This document shows positions 10,251-20,142 of a stretch of 25,798 nt of DNA, in pieces. Both the position numbers and the translations under genes were made by a program. Where the stretch lies: assembly GCA_015680685.1 (NCBI GenBank), contig MNCI01013746.1, forward strand, positions 72,341 through 98,138. The letters run 5' to 3'. The stretch comes from Gnetum montanum. Taxonomy: Eukaryota; Streptophyta; Gnetopsida; Gnetales; Gnetaceae. Numbering within the stretch: position 1 is the stretch's first letter; each line of letters opens with the position of its first letter. Under the pieces are notes generated by a model. The model was not told where the DNA came from. It was given only the letters and a program-made list of their open reading frames with translations, and ran no database searches.

Positions 10251-12223
10251 CTGAATGAAAACTCATCCTTGAGTATAGAGGAACAAGTCCTTTACAAAAT
10301 ATAATAGGGGACGTGGACTTATTTGAGTGACATGCAGAGTGACATAGAAAAAACAAACAAATACAAAAGCTCCTGAGCATACAATATTATAGTGTGTACA
10401 AAATTAGATGTTCATGACAATAGAAAAGAACATCAACAAATCCAAATGACATCCAACCCCTCTTGGCAATAGAAGAATGAGGGAGAGATAGAAGAGATTC
10501 AACGGTCATGAACAATCTCCCACGAGTGATATGATTGCATCCTCCTTGGTAAGGACAATCCCGCTTCCAGTCCACACTTCCCACTATAATCACAACAAAA
10601 CCAAGGATTAGTATATATAGTGCAACAAATAATGGCTGAGTACCATATCTCGTCAGTTATTTTATCTAGCCAAGTTATGATTGTGATAGATTGATTGCTT
10701 TATATTATTAGTGGAAAGATTGGTGAATGGATTAAATAAGAGAAGTGATCCATATAATTCAGAAAAAGTTTAACATAAGGAGTATTAGAAAGAGGGTATT
10801 CACAATAATAAAAAGGAATTCATTACAAAAAGTTTTGAAGGTGTGTACAATTGGATGACATGGATGGGATAAATAAAAATAATTTGATTGTAACACTGTC
10901 TAAGGGTAAAGAACTTAACTTAACCAAACCAAAAGATATGCAAGTGGGTCCTCCCCAAAGTAGGCACAGGCCTTTTATGCCCTTGCATAACTTCAAACCA
11001 AGGAGTCCATGGGATCCGTGGATGATTAATGATTATGAAAAGTTAAGTGCAAAAACCCAAAAGTAACTTACTGAGAATCTTAACACATTAAACTAGAACA
11101 TTGAATCAAAACATGAAACTAATAGTGAGGTGAGGGATGAAGAGCATAGATGGATGACAGAGAGAGTGGAATGGAGTTCCTAATTATGTTCACATATAGT
11201 CCCTTGTGGAGTTTGTGATTAATTAACTTGGTAGGATCCTTCCTTAGTCCAGATCAAAACCAACCACTTTCAGTGGTTTCGCATTGACATTCTAAGGCAA
11301 GTCCATTCCCTGAGACACAAGAATGCTTCCACAAAACAACCACAATTTCAAATTGGAGTGAAGGTAGGAAGTGAGAAAGGGCCTTAATTAGAGGAGATAA
11401 GACAAGTCTCATAACTAGTTCTTGTAGCCCTTTTATTTGGTTTAAAGGGTGTGCTTTGAATTCCCATGTTTTTTTTGAATGGGAACCACACCATGAAAAG
11501 ACCCATGCATTTTTCGCATTTATTTTGTCCGAGGGGTATGCTTTGAATCCTCATCTTTTTTTTTTGATGAGGACCATACCATGCAAGGACTTATTTGACT
11601 TCCTATTATGAAATGATGTAGAATAGTGAGAGGCTTACAAGAACACTCCTGCACACAGGAAAATAGAAAAACACAAAGAATACCACATCCCTTTGAAGCC
11701 ACACCTTTTCCAAACCTTTGATTCCTTCCCAATTCTAGAAACTACACAAGTCACAAATTTATTAAAGTTGTATTAATGAAGAAGAGACTGCATGCTTTCA
11801 AAACAAGGAAAACCATAGAGTACGCGGATGGGTGGATGATGTGGACTCACTACTATCCCAGTCGTTAGTAACAATATTCAAAGTCAGAAACCAGACATCA
11901 GTAATCAAATTACAAATAAAGCATACCATCATCAAGTAGTGCATTAACGTTGTACCTTCCACCTTATTAGTACAAAAGAGTAGAGAAACATATCAAACAC
12001 AAGCAAACATAACCATGAAAGAATTGGTGTAAAAAAAAAACTAAGAAAAGACCAATAACCTTAAAAATACAAATATGTAAAATAAAGATGTAAAATAAAG
12101 AAGATGAAAAAAAAATTTGTAAAACTAAAAATGTGTAAAAAAAAAAGTTCAAAAAATGAGGAGTTGCCTAAGGTGTTAGTATGGGTGGCCATCTCCCCCA
12201 TGACTAAGTTGAAAGGGAGAGAT
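10251..12223 (-). other. Element B 3' non-coding region
   Basis: No conserved protein is encoded. A small minus frame (10593-10387) has no recognisable homology. Blocks from about 10580 onward align with A 740-2850. Features include the hairpin module (11448-11583) and A-rich stretches around 12020-12150. The first 340 bases after the polypurine tract have no counterpart in A. Confidence 0.6.
11448..11583. repeat. Duplicated hairpin module in element B, stems with paired changes
   Basis: Two units share 'gtgctttgaat' or 'tatgctttgaat', a T-run loop and 'ccacaccatg' or 'ccataccatg'. Unit 1 pairs TTCCCAT (11461-11467) with ATGGGAA (11479-11485). Unit 2 pairs TCCTCATC (11548-11555) with GATGAGGA (11566-11573). 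At two stem positions both arms have changed together (T-A to C-G, and C-G to T-A), so each unit keeps a perfect stem although the sequences differ. Confidence 0.75.
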
Positions 12224-12766
12224 CTAAAAGATTAAGCATGGTTGTCCATCTGGCGAGGTGTTTGTTGAGTTGGTTGGCTTGGGTTCATGGAAAGGTTTTA
12301 TTTGTTGAATGTTGACTAGTTGCTTTTTGTCTGGGCTGTCAGGTTTGTAAATGATCATGGCCCTTGATGAAAAAGTCTCATCTATGATGTAAATTCCTTC
12401 CAACAATGTTTGAAATTTGGTTTGTTGGGGTACATGTGTAGGATTCCAATAGAGAACCTTGTCTCCTGGTTGAAACTTGACTTTTCTTATTTTGAGGTCA
12501 TGGCATTTCTTGTTGAATGTCTTATGAATTTTTTTAGATGACTAAGCCATTAACTGATTTTCTTCTAGTAAGTTGAGACTTATTAATCATTTTTTTTATG
12601 TTAGACTTAGATCTAGGTCAAGATCAGAGGCTATAGAGAGTGTACAGAGCTCGAATTTGATGGGCAATGTTGGTAGTTTTCCATACACAAGCTCATAGGG
12701 AGAATAACCTATGGGGAGTTTCTATGTGGAGCGATACGTGCAAAGGGCATCATTTAATTTAGTGCT
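12224..12766 (-). pseudogene. Element B integrase C-terminal region (degenerate)
   Basis: The frame 12406-12224 has the gypsy integrase tail: LEGIYIIDETF, then YKPDSPDKKQLVNIQQIKPF. A appears to have the same region near 3000-3060. Between 12410 and 12766 broken frames carry sequence matching A 3030-3460. This part normally contacts DNA and helps target choice. It is separated from the catalytic core by a stop at the end of the 171-codon frame. Confidence 0.7.
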
Positions 12767-13282
12767 CTAGTACCTTCGGTACTTACTAATGGTTCGCGTT
12801 AAGATTTTTGTAATCTCCTGATTAGTAACTTTAGCATGACCATTGGCTTGGGGGTGATATGGTGTTGTGAATTTATGTTCAACCCCTAAGTGTTGCATCA
12901 GCTTTCGGAAAGTGGCACTTGTAAAATGACTTCCATTATCATAAATTAATGCATGAGATACACCAAACCTATTTATGATATTTTGTTGTACAAACCGAGC
13001 AGCAGTGGTGGATGTATAGTCGGTGATGCTTGTTGCTTCTGCCCACTTGGTACAATAGTTAACTACGACTATTATATATGCCTTTTCATTGTTCAAAAAT
13101 ACATACTCCATTCCAACCAGTAGCATCTTCAATTCAAGGGGCTCTTGTTTAAAATTGTCAGGAATTTCCAACTCATCCCAATTGACATCATCATTTGCTC
13201 CTTTAGAGAGTTGGTGATGAACTTGCTCGAGTTCATCCATACTTGCAACATACTCATACATTAGGCCCTCAGTCGATTCCAT
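12767..13282 (-). CDS. Element B in-frame fusion of pol leader to integrase core (171 codons)
   Basis: Residues 1-65 are the pol leader seen in A at about 5900-5690 (WDELEIPDNFKQEPLELK, then GMEYVFLNN). From residue 67 the frame continues as the integrase core (KAYIIVVV), seen in A at 3760-3466. The join near 13090 removes RT, RNase H and the integrase zinc-binding domain without breaking the frame. In A, the two source sites share a short AA-GG-AA match (KNGK and SNGK), which suggests template switching or microhomology joining. Two of the three catalytic acids are lost: Asp to Asn at residue 75 and Glu to Lys at 151, while Asp115 is kept. The start codon is arbitrary, since this would be part of a polyprotein. 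No enzyme activity is expected. Confidence 0.8.
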   Translation of the reverse strand: MESTEGLMYEYVASMDELEQVHHQLSKGANDDVNWDELEIPDNFKQEPLELKMLLVGMEYVFLNNEKAYIIVVVNYCTKWAEATSITDYTSTTAARFVQQNIINRFGVSHALIYDNGSHFTSATFRKLMQHLGVEHKFTTPYHPQANGHAKVTNQEITKILTRTISKYRRY

Positions 13283-13384
13283 GCATAATGTACTGCTGCT
13301 AGAATCAGTTGTTAGCCACTGGGTGCCTTCTTGTTTTGTGGCTACTGCGTACAGACATCTCTGGATATTAGCTTCTAGTGCACA

Positions 13385-13860
13385 CTACTTACATGAAGAA
13401 ATAGATGTTTGCTTTACTGACCATAACTTCTGCACACAATGGCACCTTGAATCTTTGTACGTGATACATGGAACTCTCTTCTTCTTAATCTTTCCAAATT
13501 CATTTTCTTTTGATATTTCCAAAGAAATATCTCTAATGTCCATTTTGGCATCCATAGTACTTAGGAATGCCCTTTCCATAATGATTGGAAAATCCCCTTT
13601 GTATATCTCCACTTTGATTACTAGAAAATCAATAGGATATGACCACCCACAAATGGTGGTGACAATGTCTTCAACTAGTCCCAATGGAATGGTAATGGAT
13701 TGGTCTACCAATTCTAGTTGGATGTTGCTCTTCTTAAAAGGAGGAAGGTTCCACATTGTGTACATCTCATGCGAGATCAAATTAACACCAGAACCAGAGT
13801 TAAGAAGAGCCTTCCAAGGTTCATTTCCAACAATTTGCAAGTAAACTAGGGGACTTTCGG
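13385..13860 (-). pseudogene. Element B aspartic protease (active site mutated)
   Basis: This is an open frame of 151 codons with a retropepsin-like fold pattern: ALLNSGSGVNLIS (residues 11-23), then CGWSYPIDFLVIKV, then FPIIMERAFLSTMDAKMDI. The catalytic Asp of the usual LLD-S/T-G is Asn at residue 14 (codon 13801-13799), a G-to-A change; A keeps Asp here. The Gly of the IM-GR block is Glu. A stop separates it from the fused frame at 13282. The family role is Gag-Pol maturation; this copy cannot work. Confidence 0.85.
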
Positions 13861-14489
13861 GATCAACTAATTTTCTGGGTAGGTTACTAGCTCAAATCTA
13901 ATCAGATACAGCATGTGTTAGCATTACAGTATGGATTTGAGAGGGTTTTTGGTTTGAAGGGGACTTGGATAGAGAGGAAATAGAGGAAGTTGGAGGAGTA
14001 GGGTTACCAACCATTGATCTGTCCAAGGGCTTTGGTGGACTACGAGGTTGGAAGAAGCATCTTTCATTATTCGTGATTCCGACCCACTAGATGATTTAAT
14101 TGGTTACAAATTAACTACCCTCGTAGCGTTCCTTTGTTGTGGTTGTTCAAGCAATTCACCTTGCATGGACGGACCATGTGGTAGTTGTGTAGGAGGTGGA
14201 GGAGTAGGTGTAGGAACAGGAGGTGCATGAGGGTAGTAGGTGGTATCCCTCCTTGAATAGGGTGATTGGTATGTTTCAAGAGGGTAGTGGTAAGATTGGT
14301 AAGCAGCAATATGACCAGAGTAGTCCTTTGGAGATGAAGGTTGCTGAACATAGTAACTGTAGGGATCTAGTTGCCGGTAAGGGCATTGTTATCTTCGAGG
14401 TGTCAATGCCCATGATTTTGGTTGTTTCCATTGCTGCTACAATTCATAGGGTTGCAGAGGAGTTCCACTTAGATAGTATTGTTGTGGTT

Positions 14490-16376
14490 GGTGGAACTAT
14501 CGAGGATTGCCTTGTGGATAAGGCAATCTTTTGGGCATATGCCTTTGTGCAAGTCGTGGATGCAAAGCATACACCCCAGATTTCTGCAAGTGTGATACAA
14601 CTAGACAACATCCCTTAAGATGTTTATATTGGCAAACATCACACCCACCATCATTGTTTGAATCACTATCCACAGCCATCACTATTGTAGCCATTTGACC
14701 TTTATCCTTAGATATGGTGTGTTCAGCCTCCTTACATCTTCAACGCTCTCACTCACCACCTTAATCCATGGACTCTTCAGCAATTTTTAAAATAGCTTGA
14801 AATCTATTATCCATGGAGTCCCATAATTAATCAACCTTAGGTATAATTTCTAATTACAATTTCTGGAATGACAAGGTTTTCTGATTAACCATCTCATCTC
14901 TGGTGAATTCATCCTCACTATCACAAAATCTAACTCCCTTTTTTCGAATAGAAGGATCTCTATTATATTCTTCTGCACTTTCCCGTTTTCTCAGCTCTCC
15001 CTCCTCCTTGGCTACCTACTCAATTAGTTTTTGGATCTAACGAGTGCTTAACTCTGTCAATCTCTCTTGGGCATAGACACCAAGGGTTTTCCTGGTTTCA
15101 GACCGCAACCCGTCTACGATATGGTGAAGCTAATCAAGCTGAGAGTATCCATGGCCAGGACACCTATGCAATAGAGAGTAGTATTGGCCAATAGTAGCAT
15201 CCAAGGGCTCATGATTCTCTTATTTCCACCATTGAATTTGTTTCCTTAGATTAGATACTCGAGAGTACATTTGATATTTGTCATTGAATAGTTCCAACAT
15301 TGTACTTCACTGCCTGCTTTTTTTATAAGTGTCCTTGGAAATAATTTTAGCTCTTGCTAGTCATTTTTAATATTTTGCAAGGCACATGCATCTTGGAAGG
15401 CCTGATGATGATTTTTCAGATCAGCATCATATCCTCCCTCGAACCGAGGGATGTTGTTCATATCTAGCCTCTTTATTCTACTGTCCTTCAAGTGCTTGGT
15501 TGGAATACTCATAGCCTCTGTAATATTTAACATGCTCTAAGTAGCAAGTAGAGGTTCATCAAGGCCATGATGGTGGTGCCTATGATGTTCTCTGCTAGCC
15601 CTTCTTTCTTGATGATGGGCCTCTCTAGATTGGCCACATCTTCAGTCATGACTATCCCGATGGTTCCTTTTGTAATTCTGGTCCTGTCGATCACCTCCAT
15701 CACAGTTATTTCTTCTACGACCTTGATCTAAACCAGAAGAAGAAGATGATGATGATGATGAAGGGAAAGAAGAAGGAGAACTTGCTCCGTGCTGACACCT
15801 ATCATCCTTCCTTTGATGTTTGTGACCACAATCGTGATTATGATCTCCTTTGTTCCCCTTTTCCTGACTTGCCTCTCTAGATCCATTTTTGTCATTGGAT
15901 CCATTTTGACTAGAACCAGAATTATGGATTGTGGATTATACATTCTGGTTAAGGGCTCCTTGAATAAAGTCAAAGAGAAGAGAATCACTAAAGAAATGGT
16001 CACCTTCATCAATTGGGCCAAGCAGAGGTGGAAAGATGTTTGACCCCTTGCCCTTCACAAGTTTGTGTTGGTGCTCCAGCTGTCGATCCCTTAATCTTTG
16101 TGCTTCAATGGGATGATAATCCCTTAAGTTAGGATCTTGCATCTCATATTCTCCATGGAGATGTTGAAGCCCGTGTCATGCTAGCATTAGCTAGAACAGA
16201 TTGGTTAGGTGGCAACACAATGTTGCCTTCCATATCATGCACCACATCAGTTCATCTTGATGTAAGATGAAGGTAAAGTCTGGTACATACTCATCAAGAT
16301 GAGCATATACCACCCAGTATTGTTGAGGTACTTGAACTACCCTAGGCTGAGATGGGCTCTTGTGAGAAGAAGACAT
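14490..16376 (-). pseudogene. Element B Gag (degenerate)
   Basis: It starts at ATG 16376 (MSSSHKSPSQPRV), with YVPDFTFILHQDE shared with A. The 16142-15936 frame reads MQDPNLRDYHPIEAQRLRD. A low-complexity Ser/Gly/Asn/His-rich linker follows, encoded around 15930-15560. A capsid-type region spans about 15530-14900, with IPRFEGGYDADLKNHHQAF and LKLFPRTLI, then GHGYSQLD and RDPSIRKKG. At 14643-14608 is a zinc knuckle CDVCQYKHLKGC with the same C-x2-C-x3-H-x3-C spacing as A. Several stops and frameshifts interrupt it. The 14490-13900 stretch is a Pro/His/Gly-rich linker toward the protease with no clear domain. Confidence 0.82.
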
Positions 16377-16517
16377 TTTTTGTTAATAAAAAGTGTGCAA
16401 TTGAGATTTAATTTAATGATAATAATAATTTTTATTTTCATAGGATTTGACTCTCAGGGTTCGAACAACGAGGTTACTAAGTTTCACTAGGTTTAGATAG
16501 CGCACAAAGAACTATAG

Positions 16518-16535
16518 TCCCTGGCAATGGTGCTA
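16518..16535 (-). promoter_or_regulatory. Element B primer binding site (tRNA-Asp type)
   Basis: The minus strand reads TAGCACCATTGCCAGGGA one base inside the 5' LTR. It differs from the tRNA-Asp complement TGGCGCCGTTGCCGGGGA at four positions, all G to A. Three of the four fit loss of methylated cytosine in CG or CNG contexts on the other strand. Confidence 0.85.
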
Positions 16536-16536
16536 A

Positions 16537-17447
16537 TGATGAACGGCAAGGTACCCCTATGCCCAACCATATGAATCAAAAGCGTTCACGTGCAATCTGG
16601 TCGAATTTCGCAAATTATAATTACTAAGTACACTAGAGCTAAATAGTGTGTGTGTGTTGTTCATTCATTATCTTCCCAGTCCCAATCCCACTTGTGAAAT
16701 GCAATTGTATGGTTAAGTGTGACTGAGGCATATGATTTTTATTGGTTTGTGTTTTTATGGAATTACTCACCTAGAACAAGAATAAAAGTAAGAGTGATTA
16801 AAAATAAAAGTGATTAATTGCTAAGAAAACTAAAGTCTAATCTAGCCTAATACAAGTATCTGTTCCCACTTCTCGGACACATCCTAAACTTCATGCGAAC
16901 ACTGTTGGGTTATCAAAAGCTAATCGTTTCTGAGCTACCAAGTGTAACATGTATGCTCGAAGGGGTTGTGCTTGTATAATTTAACAATTTTCTTAATTGA
17001 TCAAAATTAATTGCTACATAAATAACATTAATGTAAATTGAAGAAAATAACAATATGTAAATGCATAAGAAAGAAAATCTCAAGTGCTGCAAGGAATGGA
17101 TCAAAGAGCTCGTCTTTATTGCCAACACAATGGTGTGCTCAGGTACATCAATGCTTGAATAAAGATCTGTTCACACTTAGACCTCTTGTTGTAGGCACTT
17201 GGAAAATATTCTAACTTTCAAATGGACAAACTGCAAGAGTTTCACTACTTGACTGCTAAAAACTTACTTCCAATTGTGCACTTGGGCGTTATATTTATAG
17301 ACCCAGGAGTAACTCTACGATATCGAATGTACGATATTGCATCTTGGGCCGTGATGTCGCGTACCTGATATTGTGTACCTAATATTGTGTACCTGATATC
17401 GTGGCCACCCTGATATCGCTCTGAGTGATGAAAAACATGATTTATCA
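16537..17447 (-). repeat. Element B 5' LTR (911 bp)
   Basis: It runs TGATGAACGG...TTTATCA on the plus strand. GATATC-type cores start at 17319, 17333, 17353, 17367, 17381, 17395 and 17412. Four of them (17353-17395) are exactly 14 bp apart. A minus-strand TATAAATAT lies at 17291-17299, directly downstream of the array in the direction of transcription. The 34-bp segment at 17095-17133, bounded by AATGG repeats, is missing from the 3' LTR. Confidence 0.93.
17291..17299 (-). promoter_or_regulatory. TATA box of element B 5' LTR
   Basis: The minus strand reads TATAAATAT, conserved at the same offset in the 3' LTR (10115-10123) and in A's 5' LTR (17971-17979). It is the likely core promoter for element B's leftward transcript. 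Confidence 0.7.
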
Positions 17448-18113
17448 AAAAGAGATTTGATTAACTAATAATTTAACTAATCCTAGCATAAGTATTCGTT
17501 GCCACTTTCCGTACATGTCATGAACCCACATATCCACTACTAGGTGATCAAGTGCTACACTACTAGGCATACCAAGCAATAACACTACAGGGATTACCAA
17601 GCGAATACGTGTTACCCTCGAAGCGATCGTACTTATGTGTGTAATCTATCTCGCTTAATTGTCTCATTGATGTAATAACTGGGAAATATTTAATAACTAA
17701 TTGAAAACATTTAAGAAATAATTGGAAACAATAAATGCATAAATAAAGTAGCTAATCTATCCAAAGTGCTGCAAGGTTTATCAGAAGGCTTGTCTTTATT
17801 GCCACACACATGGTCGTGCTTAGGTACAACAATGCTCGAATAAAGATCTGTACACTTAGTGACTCTTATTGCGGGCACTCAGAGGAAAAATTCTAATTTT
17901 CAAATGGAAAAAATGCAAAAGTTCCACTGCAACTACAATTTTCTTATGCCATAAATGCGGCTACAAGCAAATATTTATAGCAAAAAATCAAGAAAACTAA
18001 CATTACATTGATAGGGCCTTGTTGATTGATGGTAAGATGCATCGATGAGGCCTAGTCAATGAGGCTGTGTTGATGAGGCCTCACCGATGTAGCTAACTTA
18101 ACGCAACTCATCA
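17448..18113 (-). repeat. Element A 5' LTR, right part (U3) after B insertion
   Basis: After the second AAAAG target copy (17448-17452), the sequence continues the LTR interrupted at 9400. It carries the 'gaataaagatctg' block, a minus-strand TATAAATAT (17971-17979) and the end CTCATCA. Instead of GATATC palindromes it has GATGAGGCCT-type repeats at 18010, 18044, 18059 and 18072. With the left part it totals about 913 bp. Confidence 0.85.
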
Positions 18114-18345
18114 GAACCCGAGGACACAGGTTCAATTCTACTAGGTAGCATTGAGTTATAAACTTCTATAAATGTTGGGGTGTACCTATGTTTCAATTAT
18201 TTTGAGTTCCAATGCCCCCTTTGATTTAATAGCTCCAACTTATGAGTTAGGTTTTGGTGAAAAATGCTAAGTTATAAAGTTTTAATTGAATTATATATCT
18301 TGGGGTGTACCTATATTACAATTATTTTGGGATTCCAACACCACT
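18114..18345 (+). repeat. Two diverged direct repeats, about 125 bp apart
   Basis: TTGGGGTGTACCTAT followed by 'caattattttg' and 'ttccaa' occurs at 18175-18212 and again at 18300-18338. Both are preceded by 'gttataaa'. The stretch also has GGTTCAATTC at 18129-18138, a weak match to a tRNA B box. It directly flanks element A's 5' LTR, so it is the older target DNA. No class was assigned. Confidence 0.5.
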
Positions 18346-18842
18346 GTGCCCCACATAAGGATAGATTTGCCTTATAAACTATCTGTCTAGACTAAGCATC
18401 TATTTTCTTAAGTTTCTTTATTAACAATTACTTATTACTGACATTAACTTCATTTTTTATGTCTTTAGTTTTAGATTGTTTTTTTTTCCTATCTTAATGT
18501 CATTCATAATGATAAAAGTAGCAAGAATTAGAAAGATTGTAATATGTAATTAGTTAAATGTAAGTCTTTTTGCCTATATGCAATACCAATTTCCTTTTAT
18601 GGTTAAGAATATTGATTTCAACCCAAAAAAAAAAATCTTTTGCAAAAATCAAATAGCTTAACTCAATAAAAAAAAATGAAAAAAATCTTTTGCATAAATG
18701 ACTTTTACATCACATCATTTAACTATGAAGCAAAACTTTGATTGCAAGGTAGGTAACCTAAAAAATTTGAATGAAGACATATCATGATGTAATATCAACT
18801 AATGACTTATATGCATCTTTAGGAAGAACAAAATCATCATCA
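18346..18842. other. AT-rich spacer, nothing recognised
   Basis: It contains runs of A and T and a direct repeat AAAAATCTTTTGCA at about 18634 and 18686. No gene or RNA was seen. Confidence 0.4.
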
Positions 18843-19832
18843 CTAATATAAGACAAATTTTTGCTTGCTAGCTTGTAATTCTGCATTTTGAAAATCTATA
18901 GAATTTTCATTATAGGTAAAAAAATAAGAAATTTCAGCATTGGCAAAAGAAAATGGAACTAATTTAGAATCCCTATTAGGAAGAGTTAATATGGAGAAAT
19001 CAATTCCACTGATAAAGCCCAATCGGATCAACATTCTTTGCCAACTAAAAAATTTGGATTTGCTTCTCGAATCATCTTTAAGTGTTGAGGAGAAAATGGT
19101 TGATAACACCATAATATTATTAGAGAGAAAACCTTTCAAATCATCGTTCTTTGCCCTCAGATACCACCGCGTAAATTCCAGGAAAATTAGGGCAGATACA
19201 ATGAATCACAAATGGTTTGAGAAGCAAAGTACGAAAGAGCATTGCTAACATTTTTAGCAGGTTAACAATGAGAATCAAAATGGTGCATGATGAAAAAAAT
19301 AGAACGGTAAGTTGGGTGTTTCAAACTGTGAAGATAGGCAAGTACAAGAATTCTATGTTACGCAGTTCAAACCATTGATAAAGCAGGTACAGCCGTTTTC
19401 TTGTTATCTTTCTAAGGTTTTTTTAAAACGAGAGCAGGCATCCAAGGTGGTTGCTTATCCAATTCTTAAGTTAAGCACAATGAATTGCTTTGTGTTTCTA
19501 CAATGGTACACGAAATTTTTTTCTTCGGAATCATTGAACCGAGTTTTTTTTGTTAACAATAATGTTTAGCCAGCAATATTTTGGGGTTTCCAGAAAGGTT
19601 AACCAGCATTGCTGCTGTTGAGGATGGCATGAAAAGTAGGGAAATTTGTACCTTGGTTTCTATTCAAAAGATGGAAGAGAGAGAAATGTTTTCACAAAGA
19701 TTGTTACATAAAGGTCTAAATAATGGAGACAGAGTAAAGAGGATCCTTTCTAGAAAATGTTTTTTTATTTATGACATATTTGAGAAAAAAGCTATCATGC
19801 AAAGTACGAAAAAGATAAACAAATATGTTTAA
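18843..19832. other. Unassigned coding-like relic(s)
   Basis: This stretch is less AT-biased than its surroundings and holds open frames on both strands. Plus-strand frames are 18940-19248 (102 codons), 19312-19569 (85) and 19581-19832 (83). A minus frame spans 19139-18843 (98 codons). The plus frames, such as FALRYHRVNSRKIRADTMNH and KVFLKREQASKVVAYPILKL, look like one broken coding sequence, but no family was recognised. It does not read as the missing upstream exons of the LOG relic that follows, nor as a retroelement. Confidence 0.3.
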
Positions 19833-20142
19833 TGCAATAATGCTTTGACTACAATTGATGATATGGTTGACAATTGGTAACATTATTAGAGAGATTTTTC
19901 TTTGGCATGCATGGATACAGTGTCATTGTTGTCGTTAATGTGGTCATGACTAATAAGTGGTTACATTATTGAAGTTTGGAATGTATTGATACAATGTTAT
20001 TGTTGTGCTAATAAACAAATTGAATCTTTTGTTATCAGATATAGGTACTATTCCAATAACAGTCATCTTTTGTTAGTGTAGTGTACTTGTGCATACCATA
20101 TTGATAGTTTAAGTCTTTTCTTGTGATTTTTACTACACATAG

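Larger units (their letters stand above)
9401..17447 (-). mobile_element. Element B: Ty3/gypsy retrotransposon lacking RT and RNase H, inserted in A's 5' LTR
   Basis: Two matching LTRs (9401-10239 and 16537-17447) bound the 8047-bp element. The flanks carry a perfect 5-bp target duplication AAAAG (9396-9400, 17448-17452). A tRNA-Asp-type primer site lies inside the 5' LTR and a G-rich polypurine tract inside the 3' LTR. Gag, protease and the integrase core are recognisable on the minus strand. RT, RNase H and the integrase N-terminal domain are missing, about 1.9 kb compared with A. It would depend on a complete relative for mobilisation. By eye about nine in ten aligned LTR bases agree, so the insertion is not recent, and it is younger than A. 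Confidence 0.93.
1..18113 (-). mobile_element. Element A: degenerate Ty3/gypsy LTR retrotransposon interrupted by element B (left limit uncertain)
   Basis: Reading leftward, the order is 5' LTR (18113 to 9149, split by element B), tRNA-Asp-type primer site (9147-9130), gag (8994 to about 7150), protease (about 6470-6090), RT, RNase H, integrase (to about 3030) and a long 3' non-coding region. Protease-RT-RNase H-integrase is the Ty3/gypsy order. The tRNA-Asp primer and the RNase H and leader motifs suggest the Tat/Athila side of plant gypsy elements. The coding region has many stops and frameshifts. The rejoined 5' LTR is about 913 bp, against 911 for B's 5' LTR. The 3' end may be LTR-1, but 315-735 does not fit cleanly. 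The flank right of 18113 begins GAACC, the expected target duplication. Confidence 0.8.

Noticed and set aside
13281-13844. 187-codon plus-strand frame
   Set aside because: It is the reverse-strand shadow of the B protease region; the minus strand carries the retropepsin motifs.
14223-14618. 131-codon plus-strand frame
   Set aside because: It is antisense to the Gag tail and zinc knuckle of element B and has no recognised domain.
18120-18160. tRNA-derived SINE or tRNA gene
   Set aside because: Only a weak B-box match (GGTTCAATTC); no A box at a suitable distance and no cloverleaf could be drawn.
19850-20142. Upstream LOG exons
   Set aside because: No frame gives the glycine-rich nucleotide-fold motif or the conserved block before ITGETV; nothing supports an exon here.
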